From NCBI RefSeq assembly GCF_000425945.1, contig NZ_AUEK01000003.1, positions 620,001 through 684,000 of the forward strand: a stretch of 64,000 bases of DNA, given 5' to 3'. This stretch comes from Candidatus Solirubrobacter pratensis. GTDB taxonomy: Bacteria > Actinomycetota > Thermoleophilia > Solirubrobacterales > Solirubrobacteraceae. Below are positions 46,712 through 55,745 of the stretch, piece by piece (the stretch's first letter is position 1; each line of letters begins with the position of its first letter). The notes below the pieces were generated by a model. The model was given only the letters and a program-made list of their open reading frames with translations. It was not told the origin of the DNA and made no database searches. The translations under genes and the position numbers were made by a program.

Positions 46712-47214
46712 CAGCGCGCGAAGCGGGCGGTGAAGCCGGGGCCTTCAGGCGCCGCGCACATCGGCCCGGCGAGCACCGTCGCCTCCGGCGGCAGCGGCGC
46801 GAGCCGGATCGGCTGCTCGCCCGCGAGCAGCTGCACCGCGTCGCGGTCGCGGACGGCGCGAATGCTCCACCAGCCGTCGGCGTCGGGCGGCGGCGCGGGC
46901 TGCTGGGACCAGTCCGAGAGCCCGCGCGTCACGACGACGCTGAGCCAGTCGCGCCCGTCGGCGCGCTCGATGCCGGCCTTGATCCACGTCTCGGCGTCGA
47001 CGCGCAGCATCAGCCCGGCCTGGTCGTACTGCGCCGCGAAGTCGCCCCCGAAGCGCAGCGAGATCTCGCCCGCGAGCTCCTCGTAGGCGAAGTGGCCGCT
47101 GTCGCGCACGAAGCCGTAGTGCGTCGTGCGCCAGAAATCGGTCTCCGGCTCGACCTCGACGGTCAGCGCGCCGAGGTCGCCGGACCAGCGCGCCGGCTCG
47201 TTGAGCCAGCGCAC
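46711..47214 (-). CDS. DUF1349 (concanavalin-like) protein
   Basis: The 167-residue product has the DUF1349 signature: TDFWRTTHYGF, GDFAAQYDQAGLMLRVD, TWIKAGIERADG and LSVVVTRGLSDWS. The domain is a lectin-like beta sandwich, found in yeast YPL-type 'regulation of enolase' proteins and bacterial homologues; no catalytic activity is established. GTG 47214 lies 2 bp after the pyk stop. Translationally linked to the ASCH-like gene. Confidence 0.88.
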   Translation of the reverse strand: MRWLNEPARWSGDLGALTVEVEPETDFWRTTHYGFVRDSGHFAYEELAGEISLRFGGDFAAQYDQAGLMLRVDAETWIKAGIERADGRDWLSVVVTRGLSDWSQQPAPPPDADGWWSIRAVRDRDAVQLLAGEQPIRLAPLPPEATVLAGPMCAAPEGPGFTARFAR

Positions 47215-47216
47215 CG

Positions 47217-48629
47217 CTAGACCTCCTGGATCTGCAGGAGGCTCGTCGTCCCAGGCTTGCCCGACGGCAGGCCGGCGGTGATGCCCACGCGGTCGCCCTT
47301 CTTCAGCCAGCCCAGCTCCACCACGCGCGCGGCGGCCGCCGCGATCAGCTCCTCGGTGACCTCGTAGCGGCGCATCGACGCCGCCTGCACGCCCCACATC
47401 AGCCCGCACCGGCGCACGGTCTCGCGCCCCGGTGAGAGCGCCAGGATCGGGACCGTCGGCCGGTGGGCGGAGATCAGCCGCGCGCTGCGGCCCGACAGCG
47501 TCGGGCACACGAGCGCGGCGAGCCCGAGCTCATGCGCCGCGCGCGTCGCGGTGTAGGCGAGCGTGTACGCCGGGTCGCGGCGGTCGCGGCGCACGCGGCG
47601 CTCGTTCCACTCGCGGTACGGCGCCGTCATCTCGGTCCGCACGGCGATCGACGCGAGCATCGCGACCGACTCGACCGGCCACTGGCCCGCCGCGCTCTCC
47701 GCGGAGAGCATGACCGCGTCGGTGCCGTCGAGGATCGCGTTCGCGACGTCGGTCACCTCGGCGCGCGTCGGGCGCGAGGAGATGATCATCGACTCGAGCA
47801 TCTGCGTCGCGGTGATCACCGGCCGCGCGAGCGCGCCCGCGAGGCTGATGATCTGCTTCTGCACGATCGGGACCTCCTGGATCTCCATCTCGATCCCGAG
47901 GTCGCCGCGCGCGACCATCACGCAGTCGGCCGCGCGCACGATCTCCTCGGCGCGCTGCACGGCCTGCGGCTTCTCGATCTTGGCGATCAGCGGCAGCCGC
48001 GTGTGCTTGCGCAGCGCGGTGATCTCCTCCGCGCGGCGCACGAACGACAGCGCGATGATGTCGACGCCGATGCGCTCGCCGGTGCGGACGTGCTCGAGGT
48101 CCTCCTGCGGCACGGCGGGCAGCGCCGCCGTCTCGCCCGGGATGTTGAGGCCCTGGCGCGAGGCGACCGAGCCGCCGATCTCCACCTCGGCGTCGATCTC
48201 GCCGTCGCCGGCGCGCACCGCGGTCACCCGCAGGCGGACGGCGCCGTCGGCGAGGTACATGATCTCGTTGTCCTCGACGGTCGAGGCGAGGCCGGCGTAG
48301 GTGATGTACATGCGGCTCGCGTCGCCCTCGGCGCTGTTCTCGCCGCACACGAACGTCGTGCGGTCGCCCGGCTTGAACTCCACGACGCCGTCGCGCAGCT
48401 TGCCGATGCGCAGCTTCGGGCCCGGCAGGTCCTGCAGGATGGCGACCTGGCGACCCGCCCGGCCGGCGGCTTCGCGGACGAGCCGCGCGGTCTCCGCGTG
48501 CTCCTCCGCGCTGCCGTGAGAGAAGTTGAGCCGGGCGACATCCATCCCGGCTTCGACCATGCGGGCCAGCACCTCCGGATTGCGGGAGGCCGGCCCGATG
48601 GTGGCGACGATCTTCGTGCGGCGCTGCAT
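47217..48629 (-). CDS. pyk: pyruvate kinase
   Basis: The 470-residue enzyme has the conserved N terminus RRTKIVATIGPASR, LNFSHGS, the active-site block VMVARGDLGIEMEIQEVP with the catalytic Lys in LIAKIEKPQA, and a C-terminal allosteric domain. It makes pyruvate and ATP from phosphoenolpyruvate. ATG 48629 is preferred to GTG 48641: TATCGT ends 10 nt before the ATG, and the GTG overlaps that hexamer; homology also starts at the ATG. Confidence 0.96.
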   Translation of the reverse strand: MQRRTKIVATIGPASRNPEVLARMVEAGMDVARLNFSHGSAEEHAETARLVREAAGRAGRQVAILQDLPGPKLRIGKLRDGVVEFKPGDRTTFVCGENSAEGDASRMYITYAGLASTVEDNEIMYLADGAVRLRVTAVRAGDGEIDAEVEIGGSVASRQGLNIPGETAALPAVPQEDLEHVRTGERIGVDIIALSFVRRAEEITALRKHTRLPLIAKIEKPQAVQRAEEIVRAADCVMVARGDLGIEMEIQEVPIVQKQIISLAGALARPVITATQMLESMIISSRPTRAEVTDVANAILDGTDAVMLSAESAAGQWPVESVAMLASIAVRTEMTAPYREWNERRVRRDRRDPAYTLAYTATRAAHELGLAALVCPTLSGRSARLISAHRPTVPILALSPGRETVRRCGLMWGVQAASMRRYEVTEELIAAAAARVVELGWLKKGDRVGITAGLPSGKPGTTSLLQIQEV

Positions 48630-48639
48630 CTGAGGCCGC

Positions 48640-48645
48640 ACGATA
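48640..48645 (-). promoter_or_regulatory. putative -10 (TATCGT) of pyk
   Basis: TATCGT ends 10 nt before ATG 48629; no Shine-Dalgarno. The GTG at 48641 lies within it. Confidence 0.45.
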
Positions 48646-48651
48646 GAGCGG

Positions 48652-49676
48652 CTAGGTTCCGAGCACGTAACGGGGCAGTGTGTAGGTCCTCATGAGGCGT
48701 GTGTTGAGGGCGTCGTACCGGACTTTGGTGCGGAACCGGAACACGTAGACGCGGTCGGTCTTCGGGCCCTTGAGCGTGACGTGGAAGCGCCCGTGCGAGT
48801 CAGGCTTCAGGCGCGCGACGACGCGCACGTTCCCGCACGAGATCCGGCGCGTGACGGAGATCTCCTGGACCGGCGACGCGAGCGGCCGCGTGACGTGCCC
48901 GCTCAGCTGGACGCGCCGGTTGCCGAGCGCCTTGACGCTGGTGACGAGCATGCGCCGCTCGAGCTTGAGGTCGAGCGAGCGCTCGCCGCCGATCGCGGCG
49001 CGGTAGCGCGCGCGGTTGGTGTGGCGCACGGAGCCCGGCGGGAGCGCGACGCTCGCGTGGAACAGCCCGCTCTTGGAGACCTTCAGGCGGGCGACCGTGC
49101 GCCCGTCCCAGCGCGACACGATGCTCACGCGCCTGCCGGCGAACCGGCGCGGGTCGGCGGCGCCCTGCAGCTTCACGCGGTTGCCGCTCCGCAGCACGTC
49201 GATCAGCGTGATGCGGCGCTTGGTGCAGTTGTTGCCCCGGCCGGCGTGACGAGCGCGTTGAGCGCGGGCCGGATGTCGACGCTGCCGATGCCGGGGGCCG
49301 ACAGCACCCCGCCGCCGGGAAGCGCGGAGAGATCAGGCGCCGGGATGCCGGGCAGCGGCGACGTGACCGTCAGGTCGCCGATCCCGGCCGACGCGGTCGC
49401 GACCTGCGAGAGCGGCTCGGCGCCGGTGAGCGTCGTGCGGGCGAACACGGCGCCGCCGGTGACCGGCAGCGGCGTGGCGGGCAGGGCGCCGCCGGACTCG
49501 GCCGGCGCGCAGGACGACGCGCCGGCATTGGCGGTGACGGGCTCCTGAAGGGCGGTGCCGGCGACGGCCAGCCGGAGCGCGCTGGCCTCGCAGTTGAAGG
49601 ACGCGGCGTGAGCCGAGGATGGGGCGGCGATCAGCGCCGCAAGGGCGGCGGCGCAGAGAAGGGGACCCCGATGCAC
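48652..49676 (-). CDS. secreted protein split by an apparent frameshift in a G-tract
   Basis: The 5' part (GTG 49676 to about 49240) encodes a signal peptide (LLCAAALAALIAAPSSAHA) and a beta-rich domain; its own frame stops at 49203 after APSAASR. The -1 frame continues without a stop into the 181-residue downstream part (NNCTKRRITLIDVLRSGNR onward to 48652), which has Ig-like beta character and the Cys pair NNC/SCGN. One extra G in the GGGG run at 49237-49240 would give an unbroken chain through TPAGGNNCTKRR. A base-call error is likely; a real frameshift would leave two fragments. Function unknown. Confidence 0.65.
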
Positions 49677-49699
49677 CGGAGGCTTGTACCAACGCGGTG

Positions 49700-50521
49700 T
49701 CAGCCCGTGCGCCGGTTCGTGAGCTCCTCCGAGCGCCGCCAGAGCTCCTGCGCGAGCCGGTCGTCCTGCGCGGCGGGGCTGGGCGTGACGACCTTCTCGT
49801 CGTGCACGTACACGCCGCTGAGCCCGGCGGCCTCGTTGCTCAGTGCCAGCCACACGAGCGAGCGCGCTCCCCGCTGCGGCGACCGCAGGAACGGCCCGAT
49901 CGCCGTCAGCCCCGCGCGGTACAGCAGCCCGTCGTTCTTGCCGAACCCGGTGCGCACGACGCCGGGGTGCAAGCAGCTCGCCGTGATCCCGGTGCCCTGC
50001 TCGCGCCTTGCCAGCTCGCGCGTGAAGAGGATGTTGCAGAGCTTCGTCGTGCCGTAGGTGCCCATCGGCCTGAAGGAGCGCTCGGACTGCAGGTCGCCGA
50101 AGTCGAGCGCGCCGCCGGTGTGCGCGTTGCTGGCGGTGGTCACGATGCGGGCCGGCGCGCTCTCACGCAGCCGCTCGATCAGCAGGCTGGTGAGCAGGAA
50201 CGCCGCAAGGTGGTTGAGCGCGAACGTGCGCTCGAAGCCGTCGGGCGTGACGTGGCGTGACGTGAACATGGCGCCCGCGTTGTTGGCCAGCACGTCGATC
50301 CGCGGGTGGCGGTCGAGCAGCTCGTCCGCCAGCCGCCGGACCTCGTCCATGCGCGTGAGGTCGGCGACGTGCTCGTGCGCGGAGCCGGCGGCCTTCGCGG
50401 TCGCGCGCACCCGCTCGGGATCGCGTCCGACGATCGCCACCTCGGCGCCGCGCCGGGAGAGCTCGATCGCGGCGGCTCGCCCGATCCCGCTGGTCGCGCC
50501 GGTGAGCACCACGAGGGGCAT
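49700..50521 (-). CDS. short-chain dehydrogenase/reductase, retinol dehydrogenase-like
   Basis: The 273-residue enzyme has the SDR set: VVLTGATSGIGRA (cofactor loop), DVLANNAGAMF, IVTTASNAHTGG with the catalytic Ser region, and MGTYGTTKLCN with YxxxK. R in IVGRDPERV after beta-2 suggests NADP(H). Similar to classical retinol-dehydrogenase-type SDRs acting on hydrophobic alcohols or ketones. ATG 50521 gives the canonical start MPLVVLTGAT. 24 bp from the M29 gene, same strand. Confidence 0.92.
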   Translation of the reverse strand: MPLVVLTGATSGIGRAAAIELSRRGAEVAIVGRDPERVRATAKAAGSAHEHVADLTRMDEVRRLADELLDRHPRIDVLANNAGAMFTSRHVTPDGFERTFALNHLAAFLLTSLLIERLRESAPARIVTTASNAHTGGALDFGDLQSERSFRPMGTYGTTKLCNILFTRELARREQGTGITASCLHPGVVRTGFGKNDGLLYRAGLTAIGPFLRSPQRGARSLVWLALSNEAAGLSGVYVHDEKVVTPSPAAQDDRLAQELWRRSEELTNRRTG

Positions 50522-50545
50522 CGGCAAAGTGAAGCGCACGACACG

Positions 50546-51615
<1,070 letters not shown>

Positions 51616-51619
<4 letters not shown>

Positions 51620-51969
51620 GGCGTCTCCATATCGGGGAAGTGCTCGGCGAGGTGCTCGCGCAGCACGCCGCGGATCCACTGCCGCTCGGCGGCCGAGGCG
51701 AAGCGGAAGCGGCCGAGCAGCTCCTTCTGCTTGGTCAGCGGCTCGGCGCCGGCGACGTCCCAGCGGACCGCCAGGCGCTCGAACAGGAACTCCACCGCAC
51801 GCTGCCACGCGTCCTCCTGCGAGAGCACGTTGCCGTGCAGCTCGGCGGCGTACTGCTGCCGCGTCGCGGGCGTCAGGGAGCCGCGCAGCACGAGCACCGA
51901 CCCGTGCTCGTCGCGGTACTCGGACTCGGGGGCGCGGATGCGCTCGCGGCGGCGGCCCTTCTTCGCCAT
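51616..51969 (-). CDS. small basic protein of unknown function
   Basis: The 117-residue product begins MAKKGRRRERIRAPE, followed by a region with YAAELHGNVLSQEDAWQRAVEFLFERLAVRWDVAG and a C-terminal helix pair (RFASAAERQWIRGVLREHLAEHF). I do not recognise a named domain; helical and possibly nucleic-acid-binding from its basic N terminus. ATG 51969 is chosen because TAGCGT ends 7 nt upstream; GTG 51978 would overlap it. It overlaps the M29 gene, so it is probably translated with it. Confidence 0.65.
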
Positions 51970-51976
51970 TCCCGGC

Positions 51977-51982
51977 ACGCTA
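51977..51982 (-). promoter_or_regulatory. putative -10 (TAGCGT) of the 51969 gene
   Basis: TAGCGT ends 7 nt before ATG 51969, no Shine-Dalgarno. It includes the TAG ending the relic frame upstream. Confidence 0.4.
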
Positions 51983-52125
51983 GCGAGTCGCCTCGTCGTA
52001 GCGCGGGAGCAGGAACGGGGTCGGCCAGGATCAGCAGGCCGGCGATCGCGATCGCGGTGCGGGGCTCGTGATGCCGGCCGGCAGTCCCCACAGCGCGGTC
52101 ATGGCCGCGATCCACTGCGAAGGCG
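51983..52125 (-). pseudogene. possible decayed 3' end of a membrane-protein gene
   Basis: On the minus strand, pieces with membrane-protein character lie in different frames: WIAAMTALWGLPAGI, then TAIAIAGLLILADP, then PFLLPRYDEATR ending in TAG at 51980. No single frame joins them. This reads like the remnant of a permease C terminus with two frameshifts. Evidence is thin. Confidence 0.3.
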
Positions 52126-52133
52126 AGAGGAGC

Positions 52134-52556
52134 CTAGTAGGCCCGCTGCACCACGTCCGGATGCGCGGCCAGCCACTCGGCTTCCTCTCCGGCGTGCGGG
52201 AGGATGAGCCCGAACTCCATCGAGTTCGACGAGTCGAACTCGGTGAGCCACGCGACGAGGTGCATCTGCGAGAGGCCGGTGATGTTCTGCCACGACGCCG
52301 AGATGCGCTTGAGCAGGCGCTGCTTGGTCTCGAGCGTGCGCCCGGCGCGGATCGACCCTTCGATCATCGAGGACTCGGTGTCGAGCCTGCCCGAGATGTA
52401 CGCGTCGCCGCGCGGGACGTCGTGGAAGAACACGCGCACGAACGCGCGCGGCGCCCCCGTCTCCTCGGAATGCGCGTCGGTGATGGCTTCGGCCATCCGC
52501 GCCTTCATCGAGCCGGTGAGGGCGCCCTCCGGGGCTGAGCATCGGTAGATCGGCAC
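52134..52556 (-). CDS. tautomerase-superfamily protein
   Basis: The 140-residue protein resembles the long tautomerase (trans-3-chloroacrylate dehalogenase/phenylpyruvate tautomerase-like) group: PIYRCSAPEG start, VRVFFHDVPRGDAYISGRL and a second half repeating the beta-alpha-beta unit. These enzymes use Pro1, exposed by removal of Met, as the catalytic base. Among starts, only GTG 52556 gives M-P; ATG starts at 52568 and 52574 would bury the Pro at position 4 or more, so GTG is chosen. CATGAT is 7 nt upstream, a weak -10. Confidence 0.78.
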   Translation of the reverse strand: MPIYRCSAPEGALTGSMKARMAEAITDAHSEETGAPRAFVRVFFHDVPRGDAYISGRLDTESSMIEGSIRAGRTLETKQRLLKRISASWQNITGLSQMHLVAWLTEFDSSNSMEFGLILPHAGEEAEWLAAHPDVVQRAY

Positions 52557-52653
52557 CTGTTCGATCATGCACACGGCCGCCCGCCGCTCTCCCGGGGCCT
52601 CGGCGCCCTCGACACCATCGGGCGTCGGCGGCGGATCGCCGGACCGAGTCGGA

Positions 52654-52659
52654 TAGCGT
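52654..52659 (+). promoter_or_regulatory. putative -10 (TAGCGT) of the 52667 gene
   Basis: TAGCGT ends 7 nt before GTG 52667; no Shine-Dalgarno. Confidence 0.5.
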
Positions 52660-52666
52660 CCCGCGC

Positions 52667-53659
52667 GTGCGCAAGCCGACTCGCCCGAGAGAGGTGGGAA
52701 GGGGCGAGCGGGTGCTGCCCGGCGTCTGGCGGCTCCGCCTGCCGTTGCAGCTGCCCGGCGTGCCGCACTGCAACGCGTGGGCGCTGAAGGCGGGCGATGG
52801 GCTCGTGCTGGTCGACACCGGCATGCACGAGCGCGGCTCGATGGCCGATCTCGAGCGCGCGCTGTTCCAGGCCGGCTTCCGCGTCGAGGACGTCCGCCTC
52901 GTCCTGATCACCCACGCCCACATCGACCACTGCGGCCAGGCGCCCGCGATCGCCGCGCGGGCCGGGTGCGAGGTGTGGATCCATCCGGCGTTCCGGCTGC
53001 ACACCGGCCGCGACGACGTCGATGACCCGCTCGAGCACGCCGTCGAGGCCGCGCTCCAGAGCGGCGTTCCGAAGGCGCCGCTGCGACGTTGGGCGGAGCG
53101 GCGCAAGGGGCTGGGGAGCGGCCAGGCGGGAACGCTGGCGTCCGATCGCGACCTCCTCCCAGGCGTCGAGATCGAGACCGACGTCGGCACGTGGCAGGTG
53201 GTCGAGACGCCCGGGCATGCGCCGTCGCACGTCTGCCTGCACCAGCCGGAGCGCCGCCTGCTGATCTCGGGCGACCACCTGCTCGGGCGCGTGTCGCTGT
53301 ACTTCGACGTCGGCTACACGCCTGATCCGGTGGGCGAGTTCCTGCATTCGCTCGACGTCGTCGCCGGCCTCGACGCGCGGCTCGCGCTCGCCGGCCACGC
53401 GCGCCCGTTCACCGACATCGAGGGCCACGTAGAGGCGAACCGCGACCTCGTCGCGCGCCGGCTGGACGCCGTCCGGGCCGCGTTGCAGGCGTGTCCGTGC
53501 ACGCCCTACGAGGTCGCGCGCGCGGTCTACGGCGGCGCGTTCACGGAGGAGATGGCGAGCTGGCTGCTGACCAAGACGCGCGCGTGGCTGACGCACCTGG
53601 ACGCACTCGGCGAAGCCTCCGCGGACGACGAGAGCCCTGAGCGCTGGACCCTAGACTGA
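52667..53659 (+). CDS. MBL-fold metallo-hydrolase with winged-helix C terminus
   Basis: The 330-residue protein has the MBL motifs VLVDTGMHERG, THAHIDHCGQ, ETPGHAPSHV, LLISGDHLLG and ALAGHARPF. The C-terminal 80 residues (TPYEVARAVYGGAFTEE onward in short helices) form a LACTB2/PhnP-like winged helix. Such enzymes hydrolyse thioesters or nucleic acid phosphodiesters; the substrate is unknown. metF follows after 4 bp but with its own -10, so the link may be loose. Confidence 0.9.
   Translation: MRKPTRPREVGRGERVLPGVWRLRLPLQLPGVPHCNAWALKAGDGLVLVDTGMHERGSMADLERALFQAGFRVEDVRLVLITHAHIDHCGQAPAIAARAGCEVWIHPAFRLHTGRDDVDDPLEHAVEAALQSGVPKAPLRRWAERRKGLGSGQAGTLASDRDLLPGVEIETDVGTWQVVETPGHAPSHVCLHQPERRLLISGDHLLGRVSLYFDVGYTPDPVGEFLHSLDVVAGLDARLALAGHARPFTDIEGHVEANRDLVARRLDAVRAALQACPCTPYEVARAVYGGAFTEEMASWLLTKTRAWLTHLDALGEASADDESPERWTLD
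53652..53657 (+). promoter_or_regulatory. putative -10 (TAGACT) of metF
   Basis: CTAGACT ends 6 nt before ATG 53664, inside the last codons of the MBL gene; no Shine-Dalgarno. Confidence 0.45.
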
Positions 53660-53663
53660 CCGC

Positions 53664-54572
53664 ATGCGCATCGACGAGCGAATCGCCGGCGGGGGCGAGC
53701 CGGCGTTCTCCTTCGAGTTCTTCCCGCCCAAGACGCCCGAAGGCGAGGCCAACCTCGACACGGCGCTCGCGGAGCTCGCTCGCCTGGACCCGACGTACGT
53801 GTCGGTCACCTACGGCGCCGGCGGGAGCGCGGAGCAGAAGCAGAAGACGATCGAGATCGTCTCGCGCATCAAGGCCAGCCACGGCCTGGAGGCGATGGCG
53901 CACTTCACCTGCGTGGGCGCGAGCGTCGCCGACCTGCGCGCGACGCTGGACCGCATGCGCGAAGCCGGCATCGAGAACGTGCTCGCGCTGCGCGGCGACC
54001 CGCCGGCCGGGATCGCGGCGCACGAGTGGCAGGCGGCCGAGGACGGCCTCACGTACTCGCGCGAGCTGATCGAGCTGATCCGTGCGGACTACGACTTCGC
54101 CGTCGGCGCGGCGTGCTTCCCGGAGGTGCACCTGGCGGCCGAGTCGGCAGAGTCCGACCTCCGCTACACGCGCGAGAAGGTCGATGCGGGCGCGCGCTTC
54201 CTGATCACGCAGCTCTTCTTCGACAACACGGTCTACTACGACTTCGTCGCCCGCGCGCGCGAGGCCGGCATCGACGTCCCGATCATCCCCGGGATCATGC
54301 CGATCACGAACGTCGCCCAGATCCGGCGCTTCACGAGCATGTGCGGCGCGTCGATCCCTGCGGGCCTGCTGCGCGAGCTCGACCTGCGCTCCGACCAGCC
54401 CGACGCGGTCGCCGACTTCGGCGTCGCCTACGCGACCATGCAGTGCGCCGAGCTGCTCGCCAACGGCGCGCCGGGCATCCACTTCTACACGCTCAACCGC
54501 TCGCCCTCCACGCGCGCGATCCTGAGCGCGCTGCGCGTGATGGCGCCGTGGCGGCGCGCCGTCACGGCCTAG
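53664..54572 (+). CDS. metF: methylenetetrahydrofolate reductase
   Basis: The 302-residue TIM-barrel flavoenzyme shows FSFEFFPPKTPEGE with the catalytic Glu, VSVTYGAGGS, HFTCVG, NVLALRGDPPAG, and QLFFDN. It reduces 5,10-methylene-THF to 5-methyl-THF for methionine synthesis. The length fits the short bacterial MetF without regulatory domain. Ends 11 bp before the convergent tetR-like gene. Confidence 0.96.
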   Translation: MRIDERIAGGGEPAFSFEFFPPKTPEGEANLDTALAELARLDPTYVSVTYGAGGSAEQKQKTIEIVSRIKASHGLEAMAHFTCVGASVADLRATLDRMREAGIENVLALRGDPPAGIAAHEWQAAEDGLTYSRELIELIRADYDFAVGAACFPEVHLAAESAESDLRYTREKVDAGARFLITQLFFDNTVYYDFVARAREAGIDVPIIPGIMPITNVAQIRRFTSMCGASIPAGLLRELDLRSDQPDAVADFGVAYATMQCAELLANGAPGIHFYTLNRSPSTRAILSALRVMAPWRRAVTA

Positions 54573-54583
54573 CCCGCGAGCGC

Positions 54584-55165
54584 CTACGCCAGCAGCTGCT
54601 CGAAGGTGGCGGCGAGGAGGCGGTCCAGCGGCGCGCGGTCGCCGCTGACCTTCGCGCGCGCCACCGCGCCCTCGTAGGCGTCGACGATGTAAGGCCCGAG
54701 GCGGGCGGCGTCGAGCGACGCGTCCAGCTCGCCGGCCGCCTGGGCCTGGCGCAGCGCCTCGCTCACGGCGCCGCTCCAGGCCTCCAGCGAGCCGGCGACG
54801 AGCTCGCGGATCGGGCCGCTGTGCGTCGCCAGCTCGGTGGAGAAGTTGCCGAGCAGGCAGCCGTACTCGACGCCGCGCCCGGTGTTGCGCGCGACGATGT
54901 CCTCGAAGAACGCGTGCAGCCGCGCCAGCGGAGGGCCGTCGCCGTGAGCGAGGCGCTCGAGGTCGTAGCCCTTCCCGTAGCGGCGCGTCACCTCGAGCGC
55001 GAGCGCCTCCTTGCTCTCGAAGTGGTTGTAGAACGAGCCCTTCGGGACGCCTGCGGCGGCGACGATGTCGTTGACGCTGGCCGCGTGGTAGCCCTTCTCA
55101 TAGAGCACCCGGAAGCCGCCCTCGACGAGCTGCTCCCTGAGGTTCCGCTGCGGCACGCGTCTCAA
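54584..55165 (-). CDS. TetR-family transcriptional regulator
   Basis: The 193-residue protein has an N-terminal TetR helix-turn-helix (residues 8-55): LVEGGFRVLYEKGYHAASVNDIVAAAGVPKGSFYNHFESKEAL, and a C-terminal ligand domain of the TetR_C_6/YcdC-like kind (GCLLGNFSTELATHS). The TTG start at 55165 overlaps the stop of the truncated hydrolase as TTGA; GTG 55156 is an alternative. It probably controlled the hydrolase operon before that gene was truncated. Confidence 0.9.
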   Translation of the reverse strand: MRRVPQRNLREQLVEGGFRVLYEKGYHAASVNDIVAAAGVPKGSFYNHFESKEALALEVTRRYGKGYDLERLAHGDGPPLARLHAFFEDIVARNTGRGVEYGCLLGNFSTELATHSGPIRELVAGSLEAWSGAVSEALRQAQAAGELDASLDAARLGPYIVDAYEGAVARAKVSGDRAPLDRLLAATFEQLLA

Positions 55166-55560
55166 CCCAGGAACGCGTTCACGTCGGCGGCGAACTCGGG
55201 CGCGTACTGGAACAGGAAGCCGTGGCCGGCATCGGGGTAGATCCGGGTCTGCGCCTCGGGCAGGTGCCGGGCCAGCAGGTGCGTGTTCTTCGTCGGCACC
55301 ATGCGGTCGTGGTCGCCGTTGGCCACGAGCCCGGGCTGCGCGATGCCGGCGAGCCGCCGCAGCTTGCCGGGGTCGGGGATGCCCCACGCGGTGATCGCGT
55401 GGAGCTGGGCGTCGCGCGTCGCGAGCGTCGTGGGCGCGTCGCGGTCCTCGGCGCGCGTGAAGATCCGCTGCACGAACGCCTCGCCGCCGGCGACGCTGGT
55501 CCGGGTGCGCTCGAAGAACAGCGCCGGGTCAAGCGCGGAGGCACCTTCGGGCGCCGAACC
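55162..55560 (-). pseudogene. alpha/beta hydrolase lacking its N-terminal half
   Basis: The frame encodes only the cap and C-terminal half of a hydrolase: the LFFERTRTSVAGGEAFVQRIF cap, VANGDHDRMVP with the acid, and YPDAGHGFLFQY with the catalytic His. The nucleophile-elbow half is missing; the family-like sequence fades above about 55560 and no start gives a full protein. GTG 55473 could start a 103-residue piece. Loss of the Ser-containing half makes an active enzyme unlikely. Confidence 0.7.
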
Positions 55561-55631
55561 TTGGTACAGGCGCGGGCTGCTGGGTATGACAGAACCGTGG
55601 GTATCGCCGGCAGCGCGCCGCAGACGGAACG

Positions 55632-55745
55632 ATGGGCCTTCTGAGCGGCCTGCTGCGCGCCGTCGGCGGCCTGCTCCTGGGCGTCGGAGGGCTGCTCAAG
55701 GGCGTCCTGACCGGCGTCGGGCGCCTGGTCCGCCGGCTCGTCTAA
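55632..55745 (+). CDS. 37-residue hydrophobic, cationic, glycine-rich peptide ORF
   Basis: ATG 55632 to TAA 55745 encodes a peptide starting MGLLSGLLRAVGGLLLG and ending TGVGRLVRRLV. Every third or fourth residue is Gly, with a repeated GLL.GVG unit and basic residues Arg, Lys and a C-terminal RRL. It could form one amphipathic membrane helix, like type I toxins, phenol-soluble modulins or small transporter-associated peptides. The Shine-Dalgarno is weak (ACGGAAC). It sits between the truncated hydrolase and the HDOD-GGDEF gene, overlapping the latter's stop by 4 bp. Confidence 0.5.
   Translation: MGLLSGLLRAVGGLLLGVGGLLKGVLTGVGRLVRRLV

Noticed and set aside
48629..48641. GTG 48641 as the pyruvate kinase start
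   Set aside because: It lies within the TATCGT hexamer and adds four residues not typical of the family.
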